Shown here: in pieces, positions 8,604 to 17,025 of the stretch
Numbering within the stretch: the stretch's first letter is position 1
How the letters are laid out: every line of letters starts with the position of its first letter
Source: PLA5 sp040901705
Lineage (GTDB): Bacteria; Planctomycetota; Planctomycetia; Pirellulales; PLA5
Reading direction: 5' to 3'
DNA length: 30,429 nt
Assembly: GCA_040901705.1 (NCBI GenBank)
Contig: JBBDYI010000138.1
Location: 1-30,429, forward strand
The notes under the pieces: model-generated
The model's input: only the letters and a program-made list of their open reading frames with translations
What the model was told of the DNA's origin: nothing
The model's database searches: none
Position numbers and translations under genes: made by a program

Positions 8604-9878
8604 ATGGTTGGTCGAACAGAGCGGAAGAGTGCCATGCTGCGTTACTTTGCGGCGGTCACATGGGCCGGCGCAATCGTGCTGATAGTTGGCGGGACAGCGG
8701 GGGCATGTTTCGCACAGCAGGACGCTCAAGCGGCCGCGGATTTCGGCTTTGAGGTCGTGACGACCGAAGTGACCGTTCCGGACGCCGGCACGGTTCTCGT
8801 CACCGCGCAGATATTTGCTGTGCCCGAGGATATTTTAGAAGAACAGCCCGCCGCGGAGCCGCCTTCGACGGACGAGCCCAAGAAGGAAGAAAAGCCGAAG
8901 GAAGACGGCGACGAAAACGCCGATGCATCCACGCCGGCTCCCGAATCGCCGCCGATCGACCCCGACGTCGTGACGCTCACGCTGGCGGACGGCTCAAAGA
9001 TTTCCGGCAAGCTGACGGTTAGTGAAATCAAAGTTGACACGGCGTTCGGCGTACTTACCATTCCAGTTTCCAAGTTAATCAGCTTTGCGCCCGGTCTCGA
9101 CAGCCGCGAAGATTTCGCCGCCCGCGTCACGGCGCTGATCGACCGCATGGGCGATCCGCAATACAGCAATCGCGAACAAGCGGAAAAGGCCCTGCTGGCG
9201 ATGGGGCCTGGCATTCGCGAAGAAATCCGCCAACACTTGGACGACAAAAACGCCGAGAAAGTGAAGAATCTCAAGTCGCTGCTGGAAAAAATCAGCGAGA
9301 TTTCCGACGACGACGAAGGCCGCAATGTGAGGCCGATCACGCGCAAGGATATGGTGGTGACGTCGCAGTTCACCGCCGCCGGACAGATTTCGCCGGCCGA
9401 GTTCGAGGTGATCAGCAAGTTCGGCAAGCTGACGGTCAAGTTGGGCGATATCCAGTCGCTGCAACGGCCCACGCAGCGCGAGACCGAAGTCTTCAAGTCC
9501 GTCAAAGTCGACGGCAACCAGCACATCATCCAAAAGGGCGTGCTGAATACGAAGGTTCAAGTCGAACGCGGCGACCGCGTGACGATCAAAGCCGATGGCA
9601 CGATCGTCATGTCTCCCTGGGGCAACGAATACACCAGCGGACCCGACGGCGACGGCAATCAATACGGCTGGTACGTCGGCAACAGCATCCCCGGCGGTGC
9701 GCTGGTCGGCAAGATCGGCAACAGCGACTCGCCGTTCAAGGTCGGCTCGTCGAGCACTTTTACGGCCAAGAAGGCGGGCACGCTGTATCTGGCGATCGGC
9801 ATGAACCCCGGCCAGGCGAGCAGTTCGTTTCCGGGGACGTATAACGTAAAGATTCGCGTGGAGAAATCGCCGAAGTAG
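8604..9878 (+). CDS. Exported protein with C-terminal PA-IL-like domain (paralogue 1)
   Basis: 424 residues from the ATG at 8604 (CGAGGCG upstream). A second ATG at 8634 has GGAAGAG upstream and is also possible. Both give a signal peptide ending near GACFA-QQ. Domains in order: an acidic, Pro-rich linker (about 75-118); a small beta module with DGSKISGKL and TIPVSKLISF (about 120-165); a helical HEAT-like segment with YSNREQAEKALLAMG (170-235); a second beta module, ISKFGKLTVKLGDIQSL (250-287); and a beta-sandwich (297-424) with GDRVTIKADGTI, GGALVGKIG, TLYLAIG. The last part matches the pattern of the PA-IL (LecA) galactose-lectin fold, also widespread as an uncharacterised domain in planctomycetes. 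Sugar binding is inference. The downstream gene is a full-length paralogue with the same order of domains. Confidence 0.8.
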   Translation: MVGRTERKSAMLRYFAAVTWAGAIVLIVGGTAGACFAQQDAQAAADFGFEVVTTEVTVPDAGTVLVTAQIFAVPEDILEEQPAAEPPSTDEPKKEEKPKEDGDENADASTPAPESPPIDPDVVTLTLADGSKISGKLTVSEIKVDTAFGVLTIPVSKLISFAPGLDSREDFAARVTALIDRMGDPQYSNREQAEKALLAMGPGIREEIRQHLDDKNAEKVKNLKSLLEKISEISDDDEGRNVRPITRKDMVVTSQFTAAGQISPAEFEVISKFGKLTVKLGDIQSLQRPTQRETEVFKSVKVDGNQHIIQKGVLNTKVQVERGDRVTIKADGTIVMSPWGNEYTSGPDGDGNQYGWYVGNSIPGGALVGKIGNSDSPFKVGSSSTFTAKKAGTLYLAIGMNPGQASSSFPGTYNVKIRVEKSPK

Positions 9879-9999
9879 TAGGCATTGCCGACCGAATTTC
9901 GGCCATCCGAAAAACTCGGCGCGGCCGGTCGTCGCGCGGTATCATGGACTTGGTCTCACTCAACCATTGACTTTTTGCCATCGATAAGAGGACGAGCAG

Positions 10000-11481
10000 A
10001 TGCGGCAGAAAAACGCACGGCAAACATACTCTATATGCGCTCGACGCTGGACGGTTGCCGTAATGGCCGTCGTGGTCTCGATCTCATTGGCCGCTCGCCG
10101 CGCGGGCGCGGAACAATTGCTTCCCGGCAATCCGCTGTTCGAAGTTTATGACGTGGTGCCGGTCTCCTCGCCGGTCGCCCTGTCGATTGAAAGCTTTTCG
10201 ATCCCAATCGCCATTCCACGCGTCGTTGGCGGCGATGAAGTGGCGGGTTATGGACTGATCCTTGATTTGCCCCAGGACGCTGGAATTGTGTTCGCCGTTG
10301 CCCAAGACGACGACGCTCAAGAAAAGAAAGTCGAAGCTGCCGTCCAACCCGCCGTCGCCGCCGCCGAAGCAAAGAAAGCCGACGTTGTCGCCGCCGCCGC
10401 CGCCCAAGACGACGATCCGTTCGGCGAACCGGTCAAGCCCGCCGAAGCGCCGGCCGACAAACCGGGCGAGGACAAGAAGGACGGCGGAGACAAAAAAGAA
10501 GGCGATCCGGCGACCGACGAGCCGATCGAAATCGTCCCGCTCAAGCCGATGGTCGATCCCGACACCGTGAAGGTCTACCTCGGCGACGGCTCGATCGTTA
10601 CCGGCAAGCTCACGATGCAAGAAATCGTCATGGACACGGAATTCGGCCAACTCGAAATTCCGGTGACGAAGATTCTTAGCTTCACGCCCGGCCTCGATAG
10701 CTTGCCCAAGCTCAACGACCGCGTGACCGTGGCCATCGAGGCGCTCGGTTCGGCCGACTTCAAGACCCGCGACGCCGCGCAGAAGGAACTGCTGGCGATG
10801 GGCGTGCCGGTTCGCGCCGAGTTGATGCAGCATACCGACGACTCGAACGCCGAGCGGGTCAAGCGGATTCGCGAGGTCGTCGCCAAGCTCGACGAAATGG
10901 CCGACGAATTCGAGGCCTCGCCGCAACGAGGTTGGGTCCGCGGCGATACGATCGTCACGGACGAGTTCACCGTGGTCGGCAAGATCGTTCCGCAGGAGTT
11001 CACGTTCGAAAGCAAGTACGGCACGCTCGGCGTCGCCCTGGCCGACATCCGCACGCTCAAACGCGAAGTCGGCGGCGGACCGACCGAAATCCGCAAGACG
11101 CTGGCGCTCGAGGGCCGATATCTGGCAACGACGGGCTTCATGGAATCGAAGGTCCGCGTGCAGGCCGGCGACAAGGTGTCGATCGCCGCCAGCGGAACCA
11201 TCACCATGAGCCCCTGGGGTAGCCGGTCGTCGGTCGGCCCGGACGGCAACACGCGGTACGGCAACATGCCGCTCGACGGGCAGAACTTTCCCGGCGGCGC
11301 GCTGTTGGCCAAAGTCGGCAGCGGCAAGGTGTTCAAAGTCGGCACGAATCACACTTTCACCGCCGACAAGGCCGGCGAACTGCAGTTCGCCATCGCCATC
11401 CACCCGTCGTACGGCCGCGGCGAGTATTCGTTCCCCGGCCAGTACGAGTTGAAGGTGAAGGTGAATCGCGAGGCCCAATAG
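10000..11481 (+). CDS. Exported protein with C-terminal PA-IL-like domain (paralogue 2)
   Basis: 493 residues from an ATG with AGAGGACGAG upstream. Signal peptide with a long charged n-region, cleaved near RRAGA-EQ. Compared with paralogue 1 it has an extra low-complexity Ala/Lys/Asp/Glu region (about 100-178). After it the order is the same: beta module with DGSIVTGKL and IPVTKILSF (185-233), helical segment with FKTRDAAQKELLAMG (240-300), second beta module (317-355) and the PA-IL-like sandwich (365-493) with GDKVSIAASGTI, GGALLAKVGS and LQFAIAI. The start lies 121 bases after the stop of paralogue 1 and the two may be cotranscribed. Function unknown; periplasmic or extracellular binding is inferred from the fold and signal peptide. 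Confidence 0.82.
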   Translation: MRQKNARQTYSICARRWTVAVMAVVVSISLAARRAGAEQLLPGNPLFEVYDVVPVSSPVALSIESFSIPIAIPRVVGGDEVAGYGLILDLPQDAGIVFAVAQDDDAQEKKVEAAVQPAVAAAEAKKADVVAAAAAQDDDPFGEPVKPAEAPADKPGEDKKDGGDKKEGDPATDEPIEIVPLKPMVDPDTVKVYLGDGSIVTGKLTMQEIVMDTEFGQLEIPVTKILSFTPGLDSLPKLNDRVTVAIEALGSADFKTRDAAQKELLAMGVPVRAELMQHTDDSNAERVKRIREVVAKLDEMADEFEASPQRGWVRGDTIVTDEFTVVGKIVPQEFTFESKYGTLGVALADIRTLKREVGGGPTEIRKTLALEGRYLATTGFMESKVRVQAGDKVSIAASGTITMSPWGSRSSVGPDGNTRYGNMPLDGQNFPGGALLAKVGSGKVFKVGTNHTFTADKAGELQFAIAIHPSYGRGEYSFPGQYELKVKVNREAQ

Positions 11482-11743
11482 CGACCGTCTTTTGGGACGA
11501 ACGCTATCTTGTGGGAACGATTTGAAATCCCTGCTCTGCGAGTATGTGGACGCCACGATCCATTGGCGTGGCGGCTTCTCGAGCCAGCATCAATTGGTCC
11601 GTCCGGTGCGCCGCTATACCCAGCGGCGCGATTAGGTCAATCGAAATCGCTGGCACATTTTTTCGCTCCAGCGCGGTGTGCAAGCCGAGTGTTTGCCCTT
11701 TTCTGGCGCCTCACTTCGACAATGACGGGATAATCGGCGGCCG

Positions 11744-12223
11744 CTACACCGTCTCGCCGTCGATCATTGCCGCGAGGATGTCCATCGTCGAAACGATGCC
11801 CAACAACCGCTGTTGCTCGTCGATAACCGGAAGGCGATGCACGTGGTGACTGAGCATTACGCGGGCCGCTTCGGCAACCGTCGCGCTGGGTCCGACCGAC
11901 TTGACGCCACGGCTCATCAATTCCTCGACCTTGGTGTGGTCCATGCCGCGTTGCGTCAACTCGCCGACCAACCATTGGCTGGAAACCTCGCTCAATCGCT
12001 CCAAGTCGTTCAAGTCGTCGTCGACTTCGCGAGCCAGCGCAACGACGTCCGTGACCGAAATGATGCCCAAACAACGGCCTCGCCCGTCGACGACGGGCAG
12101 CGCGGAAAGTCGATTCTCAACCATCAAGGCCAGCGCTTGATGGACGGTGTCTTGGAAGTGAATGGACGCCACGTCCCGACTCATGACGTCCTTGACGCTT
12201 CGCTCTTGCAGGCTGTTCGCCAT
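11744..12223 (-). CDS. Twin CBS-domain protein
   Basis: 159 residues made of two CBS domains and little else. CBS1 spans about 8-64 (VKDVMSRDVASI ... LPVVDGRGRCLGIISVTDVV) and CBS2 about 99-154 (VEELMSRGVKSV ... LPVIDEQQRLLGIVSTMDIL). Such pairs fold into a Bateman module that senses adenine nucleotides such as AMP, ATP or S-adenosylmethionine. With no effector domain attached it probably acts by contact with a partner protein. The start at 12223 has GGGAGA at normal spacing and begins just before CBS1; a longer frame to 12319 lacks this. It lies downstream of ppk2 on the same strand (267-base gap), so a link to nucleotide or polyphosphate status is possible but unproven. Confidence 0.9.
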   Translation of the reverse strand: MANSLQERSVKDVMSRDVASIHFQDTVHQALALMVENRLSALPVVDGRGRCLGIISVTDVVALAREVDDDLNDLERLSEVSSQWLVGELTQRGMDHTKVEELMSRGVKSVGPSATVAEAARVMLSHHVHRLPVIDEQQRLLGIVSTMDILAAMIDGETV

Positions 12224-12490
12224 CTTGCAGTCTCCCGAATTTGTGACGAGGTTCGAACTTGAAAAACAGCCGCGTCGCTGCGATCGGACGGCACGACCGA
12301 GAAACGCGCGCCGCGACACACGCTTTGCCTGAAATCACTTCCATCGTCCCATGCGAGACCGCTTTCGCCGTCGGATACGGTGAAGAATCGGGGGCCAATG
12401 CAGGTCTCGCGATGCTCCGCCGTGGATGGCCTGCCGAGCATGAGGCTGGGGCGCTCGGGCAGGCCCTATGCTGGGCGCTGCGGCGACGAT

Positions 12491-13480
12491 TCAATACTTC
12501 TCCGGCACGAAGGTCTGGTCCGACATGGGCGAACGCATATAGCCGTTGTGTTCGTCGAGCGGTTTGAGTTCGATTTTCTCCCCGCTCAAAGTTTCGTACG
12601 GAATTTGGTCCAACAGGTGATTGATGCAGTTAAGTCGCGCACGTTTTTTGTCGTCGGCGTCGACGACGTACCAAGGCGCTTGCTTGATGTCAGTATAGGC
12701 GAACATCTCGTCCTTGGCTTTGGAGTATTCCGACCATCGCTCGCGCGACGCGACGTCGGTAACCGACAGTTTCCAACGTTTTCTCGGATCCTTGATGCGG
12801 GCCTGAAATCGCCGGTCCTGTTCCTTCTGGCCGACCGAGAACCAGTATTTGATCAAAATGATCCCGGATCGAATCAACATTCGCTCGAACTCCGGGCACG
12901 AGCGGAGAAACTCCTCGTACTCCTCGTCGGTGCAGTAGCCCATTACCCGTTCAACGCCCGCCCGGTTGTACCAACTTCGGTCGAACAGGACGATTTCACC
13001 GGCAGCAGGAAGGTGGGTGACGTAGCGCTGGAAATACCACTGTGTTTTCTCGCGATCGTTTGGGATGGGCAACGCCGCGACGCGACAGACGCGCGGGTTG
13101 AGACGGTACGAGATTCTCTTGATGACGCCCCCTTTGCCCGACGCGTCGCGGCCTTCGAAAAGCACGACCACCTTTAAGCCGCGATGTTTGACCCACTCTT
13201 GCAGCTTGACCAATTCGACTTGCATTTCCGTTAGCGTCTTGTCGTATCGCTGGCCGCTTAACTTACTCGGCACGTTGTTCGTCCCGCCATCTGTTTTCTC
13301 GCCGCCCTTTTTCTCGCCGTTTTTTTTCTCGCGGCGTTTCTTGGAGTGCTTCGCCTTCTCTTCGGTCGGCGATGAAACTTCGTCGCCCGCGGCAATCGCA
13401 GCGGCATCGCCGGCCGCCCGCTCGCCGATTGGGGGCTGCGATTCCACGGCGGAGCGATCGTCTTCGGATTTGTGTGGCAT
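12491..13480 (-). CDS. ppk2: Polyphosphate kinase 2
   Basis: A one-domain PPK2-family kinase, which transfers phosphate between polyphosphate and nucleotides, usually making GTP or ATP from the diphosphates. 329 residues. The first 70 are low-complexity (Lys/Glu/Gly-rich). The kinase domain has Walker A GRDASGKGG (110-118) preceded by VVVLFE, and Walker B LFDRSWYNRAGVERVMG (165-181) with Asp167. The lid region carries QDRRFQARIKDPRKRWKLS. This matches the class I single-domain form. The start is the most upstream ATG; only a weak AGAAAAGA lies before it. The PhoU-like remnant ends 32 bases upstream on the same strand, hinting at an ancestral phosphate uptake and storage unit that has since been broken. 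The cytoplasmic role is secure; substrate preference (ADP or GDP) cannot be read from the sequence. Confidence 0.95.
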   Translation of the reverse strand: MPHKSEDDRSAVESQPPIGERAAGDAAAIAAGDEVSSPTEEKAKHSKKRREKKNGEKKGGEKTDGGTNNVPSKLSGQRYDKTLTEMQVELVKLQEWVKHRGLKVVVLFEGRDASGKGGVIKRISYRLNPRVCRVAALPIPNDREKTQWYFQRYVTHLPAAGEIVLFDRSWYNRAGVERVMGYCTDEEYEEFLRSCPEFERMLIRSGIILIKYWFSVGQKEQDRRFQARIKDPRKRWKLSVTDVASRERWSEYSKAKDEMFAYTDIKQAPWYVVDADDKKRARLNCINHLLDQIPYETLSGEKIELKPLDEHNGYMRSPMSDQTFVPEKY

Positions 13481-13512
13481 CGGATAATCTTTTCTGCAAG
13501 TGGTCAGGATGA

Positions 13513-13860
13513 CTAAATCGTTTGCCGTTCCTGTGGCGTTGCCGGTTCGCTTTCGGCTGAAGCGGCGTCTACGTCGGAAACAACCATGGCGATTCGTTTC
13601 GCAAAATAGAAAACCCGCTTGAGGTATTCGACCATCTCCGACTCGATACGAAATGCTAGCATTCGGTTCGGCTCGTCGGCGGTCAATCGCCGCGAAACGT
13701 GGCTTTCGGCTTCGTCTGCTAGACGGTTAATCTCATCCTTGGCGTCAATCACTTCCTCGGCTTTAGATTTGTCTGCTTCGACCAATGCCCGGACCGCGCA
13801 CTCGACCGACCAGGCCACTTTGTCGTGGAACGCTTTCAGCACGCCCTGAGAGGTTGTGAA
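13513..13860 (-). pseudogene. 3' remnant of a Na+/phosphate cotransporter (PhoU-like domain)
   Basis: The frame encodes about 115 residues resembling only the C-terminal PhoU-like helical domain of NptA-type Na+/Pi cotransporters: GVLKAFHDKVAWSVECAVRA, EINRLADEAESHVSRRL, and EMVEYLKRVFYFAKRIA. The roughly 300-residue membrane part that should precede it is missing. The open frame runs back into the palindromic element at 13865-13925 and can only start at a TTG in that hairpin's loop, so no natural start is present. Sequence on the far side of the palindrome shows no transporter homology in any minus-strand frame. A stand-alone PhoU-domain protein is a less likely alternative because the start falls inside the repeat. 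The stop lies 32 bases before ppk2. Confidence 0.65.
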
Positions 13861-13972
13861 TGAATGTAGGGTGCTCTGTGAGCACCACAAAGCGTTGTGC
13901 CAAGGTGCTCACAGAGCACCCTACAGGTTGCGGTTGGACTTGTTCATGTTCGATTCTTTCACAACCTCTGAG
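13846..13972. repeat. Outer imperfect inverted repeat around the palindromic element
   Basis: CTGAGAGGTTGTGAA (13846-13860) and TTCACAACCTCTGAG (13958-13972) are inverted copies that differ at one position. They flank the inner palindrome with 4 bases on one side and 32 on the other. The left arm is within the coding frame of the PhoU-like remnant. The nested arrangement suggests either a short non-autonomous element with flanks or an inverted local duplication of the coding end. Confidence 0.75.
13865..13925. repeat. Perfect 22-bp palindromic element, REP/MITE-like
   Basis: TGTAGGGTGCTCTGTGAGCACC (two parts: TGTAGGGTGCT, CTGTGAGCACC) at 13865-13886 is matched without error by its inverse at 13904-13925, around a 17-base loop. 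Transcribed, it would form a very stable hairpin. The GTAGGG...CCCTAC ends recall palindromic repeats dispersed between genes in planctomycete chromosomes. It sits at the truncated 5' end of the PhoU-like remnant. Confidence 0.92.
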
Positions 13973-14741
13973 CTCGCGATTGAAGAAGAGTTCTGGCACG
14001 CTGGGGCAACCAGGCCGCGGTCCAATCGTGAACCGCTGTGGCATCGATTGTGGCATCGATTGTGGCATCGATTGGGGCAATGTTGTGGCTTGTAGCATGC
14101 CTCGCCTCGCGACGTACGATGAACGGGGCTTCCGTGCCGCCAAGCAATTCCAATTTCAAGCACGCGAGCCAGGCCAGCACGTCGCTCCGACTGCGTATTG
14201 CCGGACGGAGCGTGCAAGGCTCGGACGCCTTGATTTCGATCTCCTGCGAGAAACTTCCGTTAAGAAACGATGAAAATTCGATTAGACGATCTTAGACGGT
14301 GCGGCCAGCGGCGTGTAACCGGTAAATTCCCAGGATGCCCTAGGAAATCCCTAGCTCACGTCGACTCGAGGCAGCGATGAGGCGGTCGCCAAAGAAGTTG
14401 CCGGGAGCACGCCGGCGCTGTCGCCGTCGTCCTCGCCGCGGCGAAATGCAAAGAAGGCTCCAAATTCGCACATGCGTAGGCGTCGCTGAATCGCCTCTCC
14501 CATTCGAAGTGCTGGAGCGAAGCAAGTCAAAGTCGTCTGCATTTCTTGAGAAGAAGGCGTTTGTCAACCTGATTACGGCGAGACGACGTTGGTTGGTCTT
14601 CCTTGTGCGATTTGCGGGCAGTGCTCTATGCGTGCGGCATTCCCGGCGACCCTATCGCCGCGTTCGCACTGGAAGAATCAAGCCGGCAATGCGACTCCAT
14701 TCGCCCGGCCAAAGGCGTTCGGCGCCACCGCGGTGCTGCTT
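13973..14741. other. Gene-poor stretch
   Basis: About 770 bases with no gene I can support. Open frames here are short, lack family features and change frame between strands. The only definite structure is the 12-bp tandem repeat at 14037-14072. It may be the decayed remainder of whatever lay upstream of the PhoU-like remnant, but no protein similarity is left to show this. Confidence 0.5.
14037..14084 (+). repeat. 12-bp tandem repeat, three perfect units plus one degenerate
   Basis: TGTGGCATCGAT is repeated perfectly at 14037-14048, 14049-14060 and 14061-14072, followed by a degenerate fourth unit TGGGGCAATGTT (14073-14084). Each full unit contains ATCGAT. It lies in the gene-poor stretch; a slippage-generated microsatellite is the simplest reading. 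Confidence 0.92.
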
Positions 14742-15473
14742 CTAGTCTGAGCTAGGATCCGGCGGCGATTTGAGATAGCGGGCGACATGGTGCGCTAAAT
14801 CGACCATATTTTTCGCGTGCATTTTTTCCAGTACGTTCCAGCGGTGAAAGTCCACGGTCTTGGCGCTGATCTTCAACAACGTGGCGATTTTCTTCGTGTT
14901 CTTTCCGGAAACGAACAACTCCATGACCTCACGCTCGCGCGGCGAGAGGCTGGCCAGCCGAGCTACGGCGCTATCGCGCTTGCGAGTTTCCCGACGCTGC
15001 GCGAGATCGCGCGACACCGCCTCTTGAATGCGGTCGACCATTTCTTGCCGGCCGTAGGGTTTCTGAATGAAGTCCAACGCGCCCGCCTTGATGGCTCGCA
15101 CAGCCATCGGAACTTCGCCGTAAGCGGTTACGATAATGGTCGGCAGACAAATGTTGAGCGACGCCATGCGGCTCTGCAATTCCAACCCGTTCATGCCCGG
15201 AAGACACACGTCCAAAACCAGGCAGCCCGGCCGATCCGGTCGGTAGTTGTCCAAGAACTCTTGCGCGGTTTCATAGGCTTCGACGTTGAGTTGAACCGAC
15301 TGCGCAATCAAGCACAGCGATTTGCGAACTTGCGGATCGTCGTCGACGACGTACACCGTCGGCTCGGCGACAAGATTCGGCTTGGCAGGTTTCGGCATCG
15401 GAATCGGCCGCTCAGGAACGACATCGTGACGAACGTTGTGTTGTGGACGGTCTTTCGGCCGCGCCTCTCGCAA
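14742..15473 (-). CDS. FixJ/NarL-type response regulator
   Basis: A two-domain transcription regulator. The receiver domain (about 38-155) has the acidic pocket Asp44-46, phosphoacceptor Asp88 in LVLDVCLPGMNG, Thr116 in IVTAYG and Lys138 in IQKPYG. The DNA-binding LuxR-type helix-turn-helix (about 171-235) has LSPREREVMELFVSGKN and KTVDFHRWNVLEKM. This arrangement is that of FixJ. The longest frame starts with TTG at 15473, 12 bases after the kinase stop, giving 243 residues. An ATG at 15398 gives 218, closer to FixJ (about 205). Neither has a clear ribosome site, so the start is open. It follows the histidine kinase directly and the two surely work as a pair; the target genes are unknown. 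Confidence 0.92.
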   Translation of the reverse strand: MREARPKDRPQHNVRHDVVPERPIPMPKPAKPNLVAEPTVYVVDDDPQVRKSLCLIAQSVQLNVEAYETAQEFLDNYRPDRPGCLVLDVCLPGMNGLELQSRMASLNICLPTIIVTAYGEVPMAVRAIKAGALDFIQKPYGRQEMVDRIQEAVSRDLAQRRETRKRDSAVARLASLSPREREVMELFVSGKNTKKIATLLKISAKTVDFHRWNVLEKMHAKNMVDLAHHVARYLKSPPDPSSD

Positions 15474-15485
15474 CCAGATAGAGTT

Positions 15486-16751
15486 CTAGTCTTGCCCTTC
15501 GTTCTCCGCCAGCGGAAGCTCGACTGTAATGGTCGTTCCACGGCTCGGTTCGCTTTCCACGTCGATCGCTCCGCCGTGCGCTTGGACGATACGATACACG
15601 ATGCTCAGGCCGAGTCCCGTGCCGCCGGCTTGTCTCCGCGTCGTGTAGAAGGGGTCGAAGATGCGAACCTTGTCTTCCTCGGCGATTCCCCGCCCATCGT
15701 CTTCGACCGAGACTCTAGCCACGTCCGCCATGCGTGCAGTGCGCACCACGATGTGGCCTGGTTTATCGTCGGCTGCGGCCTCGACGGCGTTTCGCAGCAA
15801 GTTGGTGACTACGACTTCAATTTCCAACGGATTGATGTGCACGAAGAGCGGCGACGCGTCGAGCGCCAGCGCCACGGTCGCGTTCGATTGCCCGATCGTG
15901 TCCCGCGAAAAATTTACGGCTCGATGCACAACGCCGTTTAGGCAGTGCGGGCGTTTCACCGTCGGTTCGTGCCGGGCAAACTTGAGTACATCCGTGACGA
16001 TCTCGCCGCAGCGCTTCGCCGCGTCGACGATGTTTACCAGACACTCCTCGACCATACCGCCGCTGTCCGATCGATCCTTGACCGCCAGGGCAGTTTCCGC
16101 GGAATTCAACGCCGCAACGACAGGATTATTGATCTCGTGGGCAATTCCGGCAGCCAGTATCCCGATCGACGCGAGTCGCTCGGCCCGTCGCAGCGCTTCC
16201 TCGGCGAGTTCACGGTGGGATATCTGTTGCTGAAGCTGCTCGTCGGCGTCGGCCAATTGGGCGGTATGGGCCTCGGCGCGCGTTTCCAGTTCGGCGTGAG
16301 CGATCCTCAGCGCCTCTTCGGTCTGCTTGCGCTCGCTGATGTCGGTGATGATGGCGATGAAACCGGCGACTTGCCCTTGCTCGTCTCGCTGGTACGTCCA
16401 ATCGACCTGCACGTCGATGACCGTGCCGTCCTTGCGACGGTGACGAGTCGCGTACGACTTCGGCCTAGGTTGGTTCTGGATACGTGTGGCGAGTTGTTTA
16501 CGCAACTCGCTCTGCTCGACATCGGTCGCCAGCAGATCCCAGATCGCTTTTCCGGTAAGCTCGCCCTCGTCGTATCCATGCATTTGGCAGTGCGCTGCGT
16601 TGGCAAACGTGATGATGCCCGCCGTATCGATTTCCTGGACTCCGTGCGGAATCGTCTGCAATAACATGCGATGACGTTCTTCGCTTTTCTTGCGAGATTT
16701 ACTGCCATCTTTTCCGTCGGTTTCGTTGCGCCGACGCGACGAGGTCGTCAC
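15486..16751 (-). CDS. PAS-domain sensor histidine kinase
   Basis: 421 residues from a GTG; an in-frame stop 13 codons upstream limits extension. One PAS domain (about 25-145, MLLQTIPHGVQEIDTAG through a PAC segment ending ITDISERKQTEEALR) is followed by a coiled-coil linker rich in Glu and Gln (146-190). The kinase core has phospho-acceptor His205 in GIAHEINNP, N-box NLLRNAVEA (317-325), G1 DDGRG (351-355), FDPFYTT (365-371) and G2 GGTGLGLS (376-383). There are no membrane segments, so it is a soluble kinase of the FixL/NtrB kind. The PAS has no recognisable haem-binding His in the FixL position that I can assign, so an oxygen-sensing role is not claimed. Cognate regulator lies immediately downstream. 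Confidence 0.93.
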   Translation of the reverse strand: MTTSSRRRNETDGKDGSKSRKKSEERHRMLLQTIPHGVQEIDTAGIITFANAAHCQMHGYDEGELTGKAIWDLLATDVEQSELRKQLATRIQNQPRPKSYATRHRRKDGTVIDVQVDWTYQRDEQGQVAGFIAIITDISERKQTEEALRIAHAELETRAEAHTAQLADADEQLQQQISHRELAEEALRRAERLASIGILAAGIAHEINNPVVAALNSAETALAVKDRSDSGGMVEECLVNIVDAAKRCGEIVTDVLKFARHEPTVKRPHCLNGVVHRAVNFSRDTIGQSNATVALALDASPLFVHINPLEIEVVVTNLLRNAVEAAADDKPGHIVVRTARMADVARVSVEDDGRGIAEEDKVRIFDPFYTTRRQAGGTGLGLSIVYRIVQAHGGAIDVESEPSRGTTITVELPLAENEGQD

Positions 16752-17025
16752 GACGTTTTCCAGTCGTGCCTCGCCGCGGCCCGTCCGACGTCAAACGGGG
16801 TCGGCAGTCACGGCGGTTCCGTCGCGTTTGATGGTGGAGCTTGTTGGGTGCAATTTGGTACGAACCGTGCCACCCGGCGGCGGCGAGCAGAGTGAAGACA
16901 GCCGTCGTCGTGGTGACTTCTCGGAATCCGGCGTAGACGAAGCCGCGTTTCGAACGCCGATTGGGAGTGATGTGTGCTCGATCGTCATGAGTTGCGCGGC
17001 CAATTGCGCACGAGCCATACGCCGC

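Noticed and set aside
13865..13925. Palindrome as a CRISPR repeat
   Set aside because: There is a single copy with no spacers or cas genes; it is a dispersed palindromic element.
14377..14745. Small Arg-rich open frame in the gene-poor stretch
   Set aside because: No ribosome site, no family features, and it runs into the end of the response regulator gene on the other strand.
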